Positions 1-7,971 are shown, counted from the stretch's first letter. The stretch is DNA of 9,114 bases from Pseudomonadota bacterium (GCA_021792815.1 JAJYTX010000083.1:1-9114), one strand, 5' to 3'. Notes: a model not told the origin generated them from the letters alone. Translations and numbers: made by a program.

Positions 1-33
1 CGCGGCTGCGCTCGCGGTCGCGCATGGGCCGGG

Positions 34-1378
<1,345 letters not shown>

Positions 1379-1398
<20 letters not shown>

Positions 1399-3466
1399 TC
1401 TTCAGTCCTTCTCCTTCCGTTCTCGACAGCGCAGGCGCGAGCGGCAGGCGCAGGGTGAATCGCGTGCCGCGTCCCGGGCGGCTCTCGACCTCGATGCTGC
1501 CGCCGCATTTGCGCACGAACTCGCGCGCCTGGTAGGCGCCGATACCGAAGCCCTTCTCCCCCTTGGTGGTCTCGAAGGGCGCAAACAGCTTGTGGCGCAC
1601 GAACTCCTCGTCCATGCCGCAGCCGGTATCGGCCACCTCGATGAGCGCCTGCTGAGCCGAGGTTTGCGCCCGTACGGTAACCGATCCCTGCGCCGGTGTC
1701 GCCTCCTGGGCGTTGCGGATCAGGTGCTCGAGCACCTGCAGCAGGCGCTCGCGATGGAGCACGACCTCGCCGCGCTCGCGCACCTCGAGTGTCGGGCGCG
1801 GCTGCCCCGGGCAGCGCCGGATCGCCTCCGCGCAGAGCTCGGCCACCTCCACGCGATGGGTCTGCTCGGTGAGCACGCCGCTGCGCAACTCGTCCATCAG
1901 GCGCGTCATGCGCTTCACGGAGTTGTCGATCGTCAAGATCGCATCGTCGAAGAATTCCGGGTTGCCGCGGTGGCGCGCGGCGTTCTGCACCACGAGCGCC
2001 TGTTGGGCGATCAGGTGCCGCAAGTCGTGCATCAGCACCGCCGAGAGCCGGTTCAGCGCCTCGAACTGATGGGCCTCGGCCAGGCGCTTGGCGGCCTGCT
2101 CGAAGGCGAGGTAGCTCGCGACCTGCCGTCCCGCGGCCTTGAGCAGGTCGAGCTCCTCCCAGGAGAGCCTCATCGCGGCGAGCGGCTGGGCGATGAGGAC
2201 GAACCCGACCATCGCGCTCTCGCAGATGAGCGGCACCACCAGCCACAGCCGGGCGTTCTCGAGCATCCACGCGGGCGGGACCGGCACGGGCTTGCCGCGC
2301 CGGGGGCCGCGCACCTCATCGAGGTCGCAGATCCACTCGTTGTGCAGCAGGTACTCGAAGAACTCCCCCTGGCCGCTCTCGTGCGGTGCCGAAGGCGGAG
2401 CGAGATCCCCGCCCGCGGGTGCGAAGCCGCCCTCGGTGTCCTTCAGCCACAGCCCCCCGTACGGGGAGCTCATGAAGCCCGCCATGACCTTGGCGATGCG
2501 CTCGTAGATCGGCGTCTCCCCGCCGACCGAGAGCGCGCGCGTGAGCTTCTGCCACTCCCGGCGATAGTCGTAGCGATAGGGGAAGAGGTACTTGGCGAGG
2601 GTCACCCGCGACCAGGCGCGAAACTGCTCCGACAGCGCCGCCACCACCAGCACCAGAGCGCCGGCGGCGAGGAAGAGCATCTGGCCGGCCGCCCCCCAGG
2701 AGCCCCCGAGCCGGCGGATGAGATAGCTCCCCACCGCCATGACGAACGCATACAGCGCCGCCCCGAGGAGCGTCGCGCTGAAGAACACGATGCGGGGCGA
2801 GAGAAAGGCCGCCGACTCCCACTCCTCGATGCGGCTGAAGGCGACCGCGAGCAGGCCCGCGAGCACGGCGTCCACGATGCCGCGATCCGCCCAGAAGACA
2901 TTCGCCAGGCTGCCTCGCAGCATGCCGATGGAGAAGAACCCCAGGTCCCAGGCGAAGAGCGCACCGAGAGCCAGCCACACATACTTCAGCGCCCAGCGCT
3001 GGGTCGAGCGCGTGTTGCGCGCCGCCTGCTCCACCAGCACCAGGCCGCCGATCGAGAGCAGGAATCCCCCCCACAGCCAGTAGCGCTCGATCAGCCTCGA
3101 GATCCCCGGATGGCCCGGCCAGAGCGTGAGGCCACCGGCCACGATGACCACCCCCACCAGCACGGCGAGGCCCTGCTGCACGGCGCGGGTGGTAGCCGAT
3201 GTGCCGGCCCCCCGCAGACAGCGCACAAGCACCAGCATCCAGGCGAGATCGCGCAGGTACTCGACCGTGATCGCAAGGCCCGCCTGGATGGGCGCCCCGG
3301 CCGCCTGCGCGGCGAGCAGCCCCGCCCAGCCGAGCTGGGCGGCGATCGCCACGGCGAACCCCGAGCCCGCCAGGCGCCGCCGCCAGAGCGTGAGGCACAC
3401 CCCGAGCAGCCCCGCATAGGCGGCGGCACAGAGAAGGTAGCCCAGCGCGACGCGATCGTAATGCAC
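1379..3466 (-). CDS. prsK: PEP-CTERM system membrane histidine kinase PrsK
   Basis: A 695-residue sensor kinase, the presumed phosphodonor of PrsR. The first 280 or so residues hold about eight hydrophobic segments (roughly 8-26, 37-56, 72-88, 98-116, 129-147, 160-180, 227-248, 262-280). They are followed by a GAF-like cytoplasmic domain (about 312-455) and the kinase core: H-box with H480 in MHDLRH, N-box HLIRNAQEA (N585), G1 DTGCGM (613-618), and an F/G2 region FETTKGEKGFGIG (631-643). This order and the FxTTKGxxGxGIG form fit the PrsK family (TIGR02916). The start is GTG (3464-3466) with no clear Shine-Dalgarno site, chosen because the first membrane segment begins at once. The usual K-N after HDL is R-H here, a mild oddity. 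prsR follows with a 20-bp overlap, so the two form one operon. No convincing promoter was found in the 130 bp upstream. Confidence 0.92.
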
Positions 3467-3564
3467 GGGCGGGAGAGTAGCGGGATTTGCCGGTCAGTTG
3501 GGGCTCAGCGTCCGCGGTCGCTCGGAATCTGCGATCGGCTGCGCGGCGGGCGCTGGGAAGTGTG

Positions 3565-3591
3565 GGCGGGCGGGCGCAACGCCCGCCCGCC
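3565..3591 (-). terminator. Strong GC hairpin after the NHL lipoprotein gene
   Basis: A perfect 12-bp stem (3565-3576 with 3580-3591, GGCGGGCGGGCG) closes a CAA loop, starting 7 bases past the stop codon of the NHL gene. No T-run follows it on either strand, so it is not a classical intrinsic terminator. It may end or protect the 3' end of that transcript and separate it from prsK. Confidence 0.5.
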
Positions 3592-3598
3592 ACAAGGG

Positions 3599-5179
3599 CT
3601 ACGGAGCGAGCTCGACGATCGTCTTGCTGCCGAAATCGCCCACGTACAGGTCGTCCAGATTGCCGGTGGAGGTGCCCACCGAAATGCCCCAGGGACCATT
3701 GAACGCATAGATCTTATTGGTGGTGCCGTTCGTCGGGTCAGCCGAGGCCGCCACCGTAGTGACCACCCCTTGCGGGGAGACCTCCCGGATGGCGTTATTG
3801 AGGTTGTCGGCCACGTATACATTGCCTGCGGAGTCCACCGCCACACCCATGGGGTCCTCGAACTCCGCAGCCGTTCCCGTACCATTCAGATAACCGGCGG
3901 TACCCGTAGTGGCGCCGGAGCAGGTTCCGCCCCCCCCGGCCAGGATCGAGACCGTGTCGTTCGTGCCGACCGAGGTGACCTCGCGGATCACGCTGTTGTT
4001 GGCGTCTGCCACGTACAGGTTGCCCGCGGAATCCACGGCGATGCCCGTAGGATCGTCGAACTCCGCGCTCGGCCCGTTGCCTTCGACGCAACCGGCCACG
4101 GTCGAGCCCGCCACCACGGACACCGTACCCGTCGAGGCGATCTCGACGATCTCGTTGTGCCCGGAGTCGGTCGCGAACACATTGCCCTGGGAGTCGACCG
4201 CCACACCTTTGGGACTGAGGAAGGTATGCGAGCTACCCAGCGTGTTCACCGCGCCGGAGGACTTGACGATCTCGAGAATGTCGTTACCCCCGGAGTTGGC
4301 GACATATACGTTGCCCGCGGAATCCACGGCGATGCCGTAGGGACTGGAGAACGTATAGGTGCTTGCCAGCTCCGTCGCCACACCACCGGAGATCTCGTAG
4401 ATCTTGCTGGCGCTGGTGTCGGCCACGAATATGTCCCCGGAAGAATCCACCGCCACGCCGGTAGGACCTTGGAGCGTGGCGCCCGTCATCGTGACCGTGC
4501 TGGCGCTTGCCGTGTCCGCTGTGCAAGTCAGGTCCTCGCCCGTCACGTTCTGCGCGACTGTCCCGGAGAAGTCACCGGAGTTCTGCGTGCACGTCTCCCA
4601 GCCCGGCTGCTGGCTGATGAAGCTCGCCAGGATGCTGCTGCCGTAGGGCACACTGGAATCCGTGTACGAGGCGGAGCCCGAGGCCGCCCCCGCCACCGAC
4701 AGCACCTGTCCGCCCGTATAGAACTGCAGCTTCAGGCCCGCGGACGTAAGTCCGGTGGCGCTGCCCGTGATGGTGTAGGTGTTCGCCGTGCACGCCACGC
4801 TGACGTTGCTGACATTGGCACTCGAGATCGTGCCCGTGTTCGAGGAGGGTGTGCAGGTCTCTCCCGTGGGCTGAGTCGCCACGGTCACGTCGTACGCGGC
4901 GCCGTTCGCGAGCATCGTGGTGAAGGTGAACGAGCTTTGTCCGTTGTTCACCGTGAGGTTGTTGCCGCCGTTGTCCTCGAGTACGAGGCCCGAGGCGCTC
5001 AGGCCGCTGATGGAGCCACCGACACTGTAGGTGGTGGGGCTGCTCCCTCCGCCGGAGCTGCTGCTGCTACTGCCACTGCTCCCGCTGCTGCCACCGCCGC
5101 CGCAGGCCGTGAGAGCGAGGCTGGCGAGCGCGCAGAGCATCCAGCGCGCGGCGCTGAATCCGACACGATGAGTACGCAT
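3599..5179 (-). CDS. NHL-repeat beta-propeller lipoprotein
   Basis: A 526-residue exported lipoprotein with no enzyme motif that I recognise. A lipoprotein signal ends at lipobox LTAC (C26), followed by a Gly/Ser linker (27-48). Two related beta-rich modules follow: 49-131 (YSVGGSISGL..GLVLEDNGGNNLTV..., ending in a VACTA motif) and 134-221 (YTITGSATGL..., ending LTCTA). Each has paired cysteines near its end. Six NHL repeats come next (about 238-264, 280-304, 323-347, 378-401, 443-467, 497-523) of the form GVAVDSAGNVYVADxxxNxIxEV, enough for a six-bladed propeller, which usually binds proteins, sugars or other ligands. ATG at 5179 has an excellent AAGGAGGG site. D-plus-G residues before C26 do not suggest inner-membrane retention, so outer-membrane placement is possible. 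Its position between prsK and the PEP-CTERM genes hints at a surface role. That role is inferred. Confidence 0.85.
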   Translation of the reverse strand: MRTHRVGFSAARWMLCALASLALTACGGGGSSGSSGSSSSSSGGGSSPTTYSVGGSISGLSASGLVLEDNGGNNLTVNNGQSSFTFTTMLANGAAYDVTVATQPTGETCTPSSNTGTISSANVSNVSVACTANTYTITGSATGLTSAGLKLQFYTGGQVLSVAGAASGSASYTDSSVPYGSSILASFISQQPGWETCTQNSGDFSGTVAQNVTGEDLTCTADTASASTVTMTGATLQGPTGVAVDSSGDIFVADTSASKIYEISGGVATELASTYTFSSPYGIAVDSAGNVYVANSGGNDILEIVKSSGAVNTLGSSHTFLSPKGVAVDSQGNVFATDSGHNEIVEIASTGTVSVVAGSTVAGCVEGNGPSAEFDDPTGIAVDSAGNLYVADANNSVIREVTSVGTNDTVSILAGGGGTCSGATTGTAGYLNGTGTAAEFEDPMGVAVDSAGNVYVADNLNNAIREVSPQGVVTTVAASADPTNGTTNKIYAFNGPWGISVGTSTGNLDDLYVGDFGSKTIVELAP

Positions 5180-5183
5180 GGTG

Positions 5184-5191
5184 CCCTCCTT
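5184..5191 (-). promoter_or_regulatory. Ribosome binding site of the NHL lipoprotein gene
   Basis: On the minus strand AAGGAGGG lies 4 bases before the ATG at 5179. This fixes the start and gives a lipoprotein signal of normal length. Confidence 0.8.
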
Positions 5192-5270
5192 CAGGCATGC
5201 GAATCGAGACAGGGTGCGGCCCGCGATAGTGCCATGGACGCCCCCCGTCCGTAGCGCCGCGCATCCGAAA

Positions 5271-5287
5271 TGTCGAAATCTTTGACA
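5271..5287 (+). promoter_or_regulatory. Candidate PrsR enhancer site, copy 1
   Basis: TGTCGAAATCTTTGACA is a dyad (TGTC...GACA with inner AAA/TTT). It shares TGTCG-N7-T-N-AC-A with one 17-mer upstream of each of the other three sigma-54 promoters in the window. It ends 135 bp before the -24 element at 5423. It also lies upstream of the NHL gene on the other strand and might act on both. The role is inferred. Confidence 0.4.
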
Positions 5288-5315
5288 GCGTTCTCGATGC
5301 GGCGGCGGACAACGC

Positions 5316-5349
5316 CAGATTAGGTTAACCCGCAGCAGATTAGGTTAAC
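5316..5349. repeat. Tandem 14-bp repeat, possible operator
   Basis: CAGATTAGGTTAAC occurs at 5316-5329 and again, exactly, at 5336-5349. The period is 20 bp, about two helical turns, which would place two proteins on the same DNA face. Each copy ends in the palindrome GTTAAC. The pair lies between the divergent NHL gene and the sigma-54 promoter at 5423. The binding protein is unknown. Confidence 0.55.
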
Positions 5350-5380
5350 ACAGCTGAATCCATGCTGAATGTCGCCAACG

Positions 5381-5393
5381 TAAGACGTTGATT
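5381..5393 (-). promoter_or_regulatory. IHF consensus site before promoter P1
   Basis: On the minus strand this reads AATCAACGTCTTA, a full match to the IHF consensus WATCAANNNNTTR. It sits 29 bp upstream of the -24 element, where IHF commonly bends DNA to bring an enhancer-bound activator to sigma-54 polymerase. It overlaps a 6-3-6 inverted repeat, CAACGTAAGACGTTG (5376-5390). Confidence 0.5.
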
Positions 5394-5422
5394 TCAGAGG
5401 AGACCCAAAGTTGTCCTCCACA

Positions 5423-5438
5423 TGGCATGTGCCTTGCA
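5423..5438 (+). promoter_or_regulatory. Sigma-54 promoter P1 (orphan)
   Basis: TGGCATGTGCCTTGCA fits the -24/-12 consensus TGGCAC-N5-TTGCW at all but one position, with GG and GC ten bases apart. Transcription should start near 5448. No intact gene with a Shine-Dalgarno site follows, unlike the other three promoters. Confidence 0.75.
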
Positions 5439-5445
5439 TCGAGCG

Positions 5446-5459
5446 GTGTCGTCCGACAC
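5446..5459 (+). other. Small inverted repeat at the predicted P1 transcript start
   Basis: GTGTCG-TC-CGACAC is a perfect 6-bp inverted repeat right at the expected start of the P1 transcript. It could be a 5' hairpin if the loop can open, or a protein site. No function is assigned. Confidence 0.35.
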
Positions 5460-5480
5460 GAATCATGGACCTGAAAGACT

Positions 5481-5720
5481 GTGCATCATGACTCGCTCAT
5501 CGAGATACCACGCAGCCTCACCGTGGCTGCCGGCCTGTTGGGGCCTGCTGCGGCCGAAGCCAACACTCCAACGCCGTGCGGGGCAAGACCCGCATGGCAC
5601 GGGAACCCGATGCGCCGGCCGTGCTTGCCGCAGTCCTCACCCGGGTGGACCTGGCGATGGCTCGCGTGCAGCGGCGCACGCAAGAGCGACCTGCCTGACT
5701 CCCGGAACGGCATTCCGAAA
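5481..5720 (+). pseudogene. Broken PEP-CTERM-like gene or non-coding transcript behind P1
   Basis: No clean gene follows promoter P1. Fragments in different frames look like parts of an exported PEP-CTERM protein. MTRSSRYHAAS from ATG 5488 could run, after a shift, into a signal-like stretch in the frame of GTG 5481 (SLTVAAGLLGPAAAEA, about 5514-5561). A third frame around 5594-5699 gives EPDAPAVLAAVL...ARVQRR and stops at 5699, faintly like VPEPGTLALFGAGLL...RRRR. Next comes CGGAA-CGGCA-TTCCG (5703-5717), a short hairpin that starts like the terminators of the intact cassettes. Each resemblance alone is weak. The alternative is a small regulatory RNA or chance. No Shine-Dalgarno site is visible. 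Confidence 0.25.
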
Positions 5721-5764
5721 GCCACCTTCGAGGAGCACTCTTCTCAATTAGATCCGGATCCGAT

Positions 5765-5781
5765 CGTCGATAATTTTTACA
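5765..5781 (+). promoter_or_regulatory. Candidate PrsR enhancer site, copy 2
   Basis: CGTCGATAATTTTTACA matches the shared 17-mer (GTCG, then T-N-AC-A), ending 62 bp before the -24 element of P2. A weaker relative with one extra base, GTTCGGTTGGTTTTCACA, follows at 5794-5811, so this promoter may carry two sites about 28 bp apart. Inferred from comparison of the four upstream regions. Confidence 0.4.
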
Positions 5782-5811
5782 CTCCAGGCGATCGTTCGGT
5801 TGGTTTTCACA

Positions 5812-5824
5812 TAACTAGTTGATA
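5812..5824 (-). promoter_or_regulatory. IHF consensus site before promoter P2
   Basis: On the minus strand it reads TATCAACTAGTTA, a full match to WATCAANNNNTTR in AT-rich DNA, 19 bp upstream of the -24 element. Same orientation as the site at P1. Confidence 0.55.
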
Positions 5825-5843
5825 TACATGAATTTATTGAATA

Positions 5844-5859
5844 TGGCATTTTTCTTGCT
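5844..5859 (+). promoter_or_regulatory. Sigma-54 promoter P2 of the first PEP-CTERM gene
   Basis: TGGCATTTTTCTTGCT matches the -24/-12 consensus with correct spacing. The predicted start is near 5870, giving a leader of about 33 bases with GGGAG (5889-5893) eight bases before the ATG at 5902. Confidence 0.85.
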
Positions 5860-5901
5860 CAATATTGGTCGTGGAGACCACCATTACCGGGAGTTCACTT
5901 A

Positions 5902-6588
5902 ATGAACAGGCACATTTCTAAGCTTGGCCTCATCGCCGCGATTGGCGCGATGGCGGCGGGTACCGCGTTCGCCGGCCCCATGCAGATGACCGTGTCCAGT
6001 GGAGGGAACAGCAGCACGTTTTTCACGACCAATGGAAGCAGCTACACCAACTCGGATCTGAACGGCTGGGACGTCTCCTATTTTGTCCCGGAGAGCAATT
6101 CACCCTCGACCCAGCCATGGGGGCTTGATCTGGGTGGTTTCACGACTGCCTGCATGAACTCGAGCGGTTGCGGCGCCCTCACGGTGTCCATCAGCGCGAC
6201 CGGCTTCACGACTCCTGTGGGGGCGAATGAGTTTGGCACAACGCTCGGCGGAGCGCTGACGGGCTCGGGCAGTGTCATGCAAACGGCCTATTGGGGCGCA
6301 AGCAACCAACTGTGGGATGAGAGCGGCACCATCGGGACGCTCACCAGCTTGGGCTCCACGGTAGGAGGCGGTCCTGCTCCCGCCATGGACATGTCGGCGT
6401 ACTCGCTGACACTCGTCGATACGTTCAACGCCACCTGCACCAAGAGCAATTGCGCATCATTCAGCATCGACGGTGACATCACCGGCGTCAGCACCGTCCC
6501 GGAGCCCGGCACCCTGGCGCTCTTCGGGGCCGGACTGCTCGGCTGCGGCCTCTTCGTCTCCCGGCGCCGTCGCGCCCGTCAGAGCTGA
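5902..6588 (+). CDS. PEP-CTERM sorting-domain protein 1
   Basis: A 228-residue exported protein. A Sec signal peptide (1-24, ending TAFA) leads to a Ser/Thr/Gly/Asn-rich body (25-198) with no domain I recognise. The body has two short cysteine loops, C84-C90 and C179-C184, probably disulfides. The sorting tail starts with VPEP at 199-202, followed by the hydrophobic segment LALFGAGLLGCGLF and an RRRR cluster (221-224). In this family an exosortase (not in this window) cleaves near the PEP motif and the protein reaches the cell surface or exopolysaccharide matrix. The start is set by GGGAG and the signal peptide. The gene is single, between its own sigma-54 promoter and terminator, so PrsR control is likely. 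The specific role is unknown. Confidence 0.9.
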   Translation: MNRHISKLGLIAAIGAMAAGTAFAGPMQMTVSSGGNSSTFFTTNGSSYTNSDLNGWDVSYFVPESNSPSTQPWGLDLGGFTTACMNSSGCGALTVSISATGFTTPVGANEFGTTLGGALTGSGSVMQTAYWGASNQLWDESGTIGTLTSLGSTVGGGPAPAMDMSAYSLTLVDTFNATCTKSNCASFSIDGDITGVSTVPEPGTLALFGAGLLGCGLFVSRRRRARQS

Positions 6589-6642
6589 GCGCAAGGCAAT
6601 GTGACATCCCGCGAGGACGTGACATGCACGCGGATGTTCCTG

Positions 6643-6674
6643 GAACGGCCCCCTCGAGGGGCCGTTCTCTTTTA
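6643..6674 (+). terminator. Rho-independent terminator of PEP-CTERM gene 1
   Basis: Stem GAACGGCCCC (6643-6652) pairs with 6658-6667 around a 5-base loop and is followed by TCTTTTA. Nearly the same stem closes the other two PEP-CTERM cassettes. Confidence 0.9.
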
Positions 6675-6697
6675 GGACCCTCAGACCAGGCACCCCC

Positions 6698-6946
6698 TTG
6701 CCGGGTGTACGCTCATCGACGGCGATAGGACGCGTGGCACGGTGCGCTCCCGGGAGAAACGGCGGCGACATCGTGGTCGGGAAGACCGGCACCGATGTCC
6801 CGCTGCCCGCGGCACTGGCGCTCTTCAGTGCGAAGATGCCCGGCTGGACGCTATTCATTGCCTGCCGCCCCGCCGGGTCGGTTGGCGCCGCGCCGAGCGC
6901 GAGCGGTGAGATCGCGCATTGTCGATGGATTTTACGAACAGCCTGA
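6698..6946 (+). pseudogene. Remnant of a PEP-CTERM gene tail
   Basis: This open stretch has no Shine-Dalgarno site and no signal peptide. At 6797-6880 it encodes VPLPAALALFSAKMPGW..LFIACRPAG, which aligns without a gap to the tail of gene 1 (VPEPGTLALFGAGLLGC..LFVSRRRRA). The DNA also lines up codon by codon, with GGCGCTCTTC shared. The basic cluster is worn to single R residues and the hydrophobic core carries K and P, so sorting would fail. A TGGCAC at 6735-6740 might be a trace of an old -24 element, but the -12 part is lost. I read it as the decayed 3' end of a PEP-CTERM gene. VPLPA is also a known sorting-tail variant. Confidence 0.4.
6920..6936 (+). promoter_or_regulatory. Candidate PrsR enhancer site, copy 3
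   Basis: TGTCGATGGATTTTACG shares 12 of 15 central bases with copy 2 and ends 99 bp before the -24 element of P3. It lies in the end of the decayed reading frame. Role inferred. Confidence 0.4.
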
Positions 6947-6990
6947 TCGTGGCGCCGCACGGATGGATGGCAGCCGGGCCTGCTTTCCCG

Positions 6991-7003
6991 TAAGCCTTTC
7001 ATT
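6991..7003 (-). promoter_or_regulatory. IHF-like site before promoter P3
   Basis: The minus strand reads AATGAAAGGCTTA, one mismatch from WATCAANNNNTTR, 32 bp before the -24 element and in the same orientation as the sites at P1 and P2. Confidence 0.3.
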
Positions 7004-7035
7004 TTCAATGGGTATTCAATGGACCCTCCCTATCA

Positions 7036-7051
7036 CGGCATGTAGCTTGCA
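7036..7051 (+). promoter_or_regulatory. Sigma-54 promoter P3 of the second PEP-CTERM gene
   Basis: CGGCATGTAGCTTGCA keeps the GG and GC pairs ten bases apart and the TTGCA -12 element. Only the first T of the -24 element differs. The predicted start is near 7062. It closely resembles P1 (GGCATGT...TTGCAT). Confidence 0.8.
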
Positions 7052-7092
7052 TGTAGTGATTTCACGAGGCGTTGCGGAAGGCACGCCATTTT

Positions 7093-7098
7093 GGAGGT
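7093..7098 (+). promoter_or_regulatory. Ribosome binding site of PEP-CTERM gene 2
   Basis: GGAGGT lies 7 bases before GTG 7106 and 10 before ATG 7109. It rules out the longer TTG start at 7091, which would overlap this site. Confidence 0.75.
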
Positions 7099-7108
7099 GC
7101 GTATCGTG

Positions 7109-7816
7109 ATGCGATCAACCAAAGCGGTTTGTGCAGTTGCGGCCGCGGCCGCCGGCTTGTTCTGGTCTTTCTCGGCCTGCGCCGCTGCGCTGCACGCGTT
7201 CTGCTATAGCCCGACACCGGCGTGCTCGGATAACGGCAGCGTCACCCCGACCACCGCCTCCTCGCCGAACTTCGGGTTCTGGTCTGCCTCGGGGCCGGCG
7301 ACCGGGGATTTCCTGGTCGATATTCTGGTCCCCAACAACTACACACTGCCCTCCGGCTTCACCGTCACCGGCGGCGGGAACGGCGCGGCAACGGCCTCCG
7401 AGTCCGGCTCGGGGTGGACGGGCGGATTCCTGGATACTTATCTCGGGCTCTCCGCCTCGCCAAGCAATCCCCTGAGCGCCTGGCTTCGCACCACCCAGGG
7501 CAATGATCCCGGCGCCAGCGGCTATTACGTGTTCCAGGCGAATCTCGGCACCAACACGCTCGCCGGCGCGGCCGGATCCGGACCCGATCTAAATGCCGGC
7601 ACCCTGCAGGTGGGCACGGTGGTGGTCGGTTTCCTGGGTCCGCAGACCTGCAAGAAGGAAGAAGCATGCAGCGACTGGATCGGGACCCCCAACAGCGCCG
7701 CGCTGTACGACGGGACGAGCACCACCGTCCCGGAGCCCGGCACCCTGGCGCTGTTCGCCGCGGGACTGCTCGGCTGCGCGCTGGTGGCTGCCCGCCGCCG
7801 CGCTCGACAGAGCTGA
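7109..7816 (+). CDS. PEP-CTERM sorting-domain protein 2
   Basis: A 235-residue exported protein from ATG 7109 (GTG 7106 is possible and adds one residue). The Ala-rich signal peptide covers about 1-27, with cleavage somewhere in ACAAALHA. The body is rich in Gly, Ser, Thr and Asn, with no domain I recognise. It includes FGFWSASGPATGDFLVDILVP, a predicted beta-rich stretch, and two cysteine loops, C32-C39 and C181-C187. The tail is VPEP (207-210), a hydrophobic core LALFAAGLLGCALVAA, then RRRARQS. The body is unlike protein 1, but the tail is nearly the same in protein and DNA. Flanked by its own sigma-54 promoter and terminator, so it is a single-gene unit probably switched on by PrsR. It is expected to be cut by an exosortase and displayed outside the cell. 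Confidence 0.88.
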   Translation: MRSTKAVCAVAAAAAGLFWSFSACAAALHAFCYSPTPACSDNGSVTPTTASSPNFGFWSASGPATGDFLVDILVPNNYTLPSGFTVTGGGNGAATASESGSGWTGGFLDTYLGLSASPSNPLSAWLRTTQGNDPGASGYYVFQANLGTNTLAGAAGSGPDLNAGTLQVGTVVVGFLGPQTCKKEEACSDWIGTPNSAALYDGTSTTVPEPGTLALFAAGLLGCALVAARRRARQS

Positions 7817-7853
7817 GCGTCTCCGCCACGTCCTGACACCTTGGCGGTGTCCC

Positions 7854-7886
7854 GAGAACGGCCCCCTTGCGGGGCCGTTCTCTTTA
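7854..7886 (+). terminator. Rho-independent terminator of PEP-CTERM gene 2
   Basis: Stem GAGAACGGCCCC (7854-7865) pairs with 7871-7882 around CTTGC, followed by a short T run (TTTA). The stem lies 37 bases past the stop. Confidence 0.88.
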
Positions 7887-7954
7887 TGATGTCAGGATGC
7901 CTGCGTCAGGAGCGCAGGCCCGCGCCGCGGCACGTCTGTATTTGACATAAAACT

Positions 7955-7971
7955 TGTCGGCAAACCTTACA
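7955..7971 (+). promoter_or_regulatory. Candidate PrsR enhancer site, copy 4
   Basis: TGTCGGCAAACCTTACA carries the invariant positions of the shared 17-mer (GTCG, T, AC) and ends 74 bp before the -24 element of P4. Just upstream, GACATAAAACTTGTC (7944-7958) is a second dyad that overlaps it. Role inferred. Confidence 0.35.

Noticed and set aside
5214..5234. TGGCAC on the minus strand before the NHL gene, as a sigma-54 promoter
   Set aside because: The -24 half is perfect but the -12 half reads CGGGC, with the GC pair one base too far away. That spacing is not tolerated by sigma-54 as a rule.
6735..6750. TGGCACGGTGCGCTCC as a fifth sigma-54 promoter
   Set aside because: The -12 element lacks the GC pair at the required distance and no gene follows. 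At most it is a trace of an old promoter of the decayed tail at 6797.
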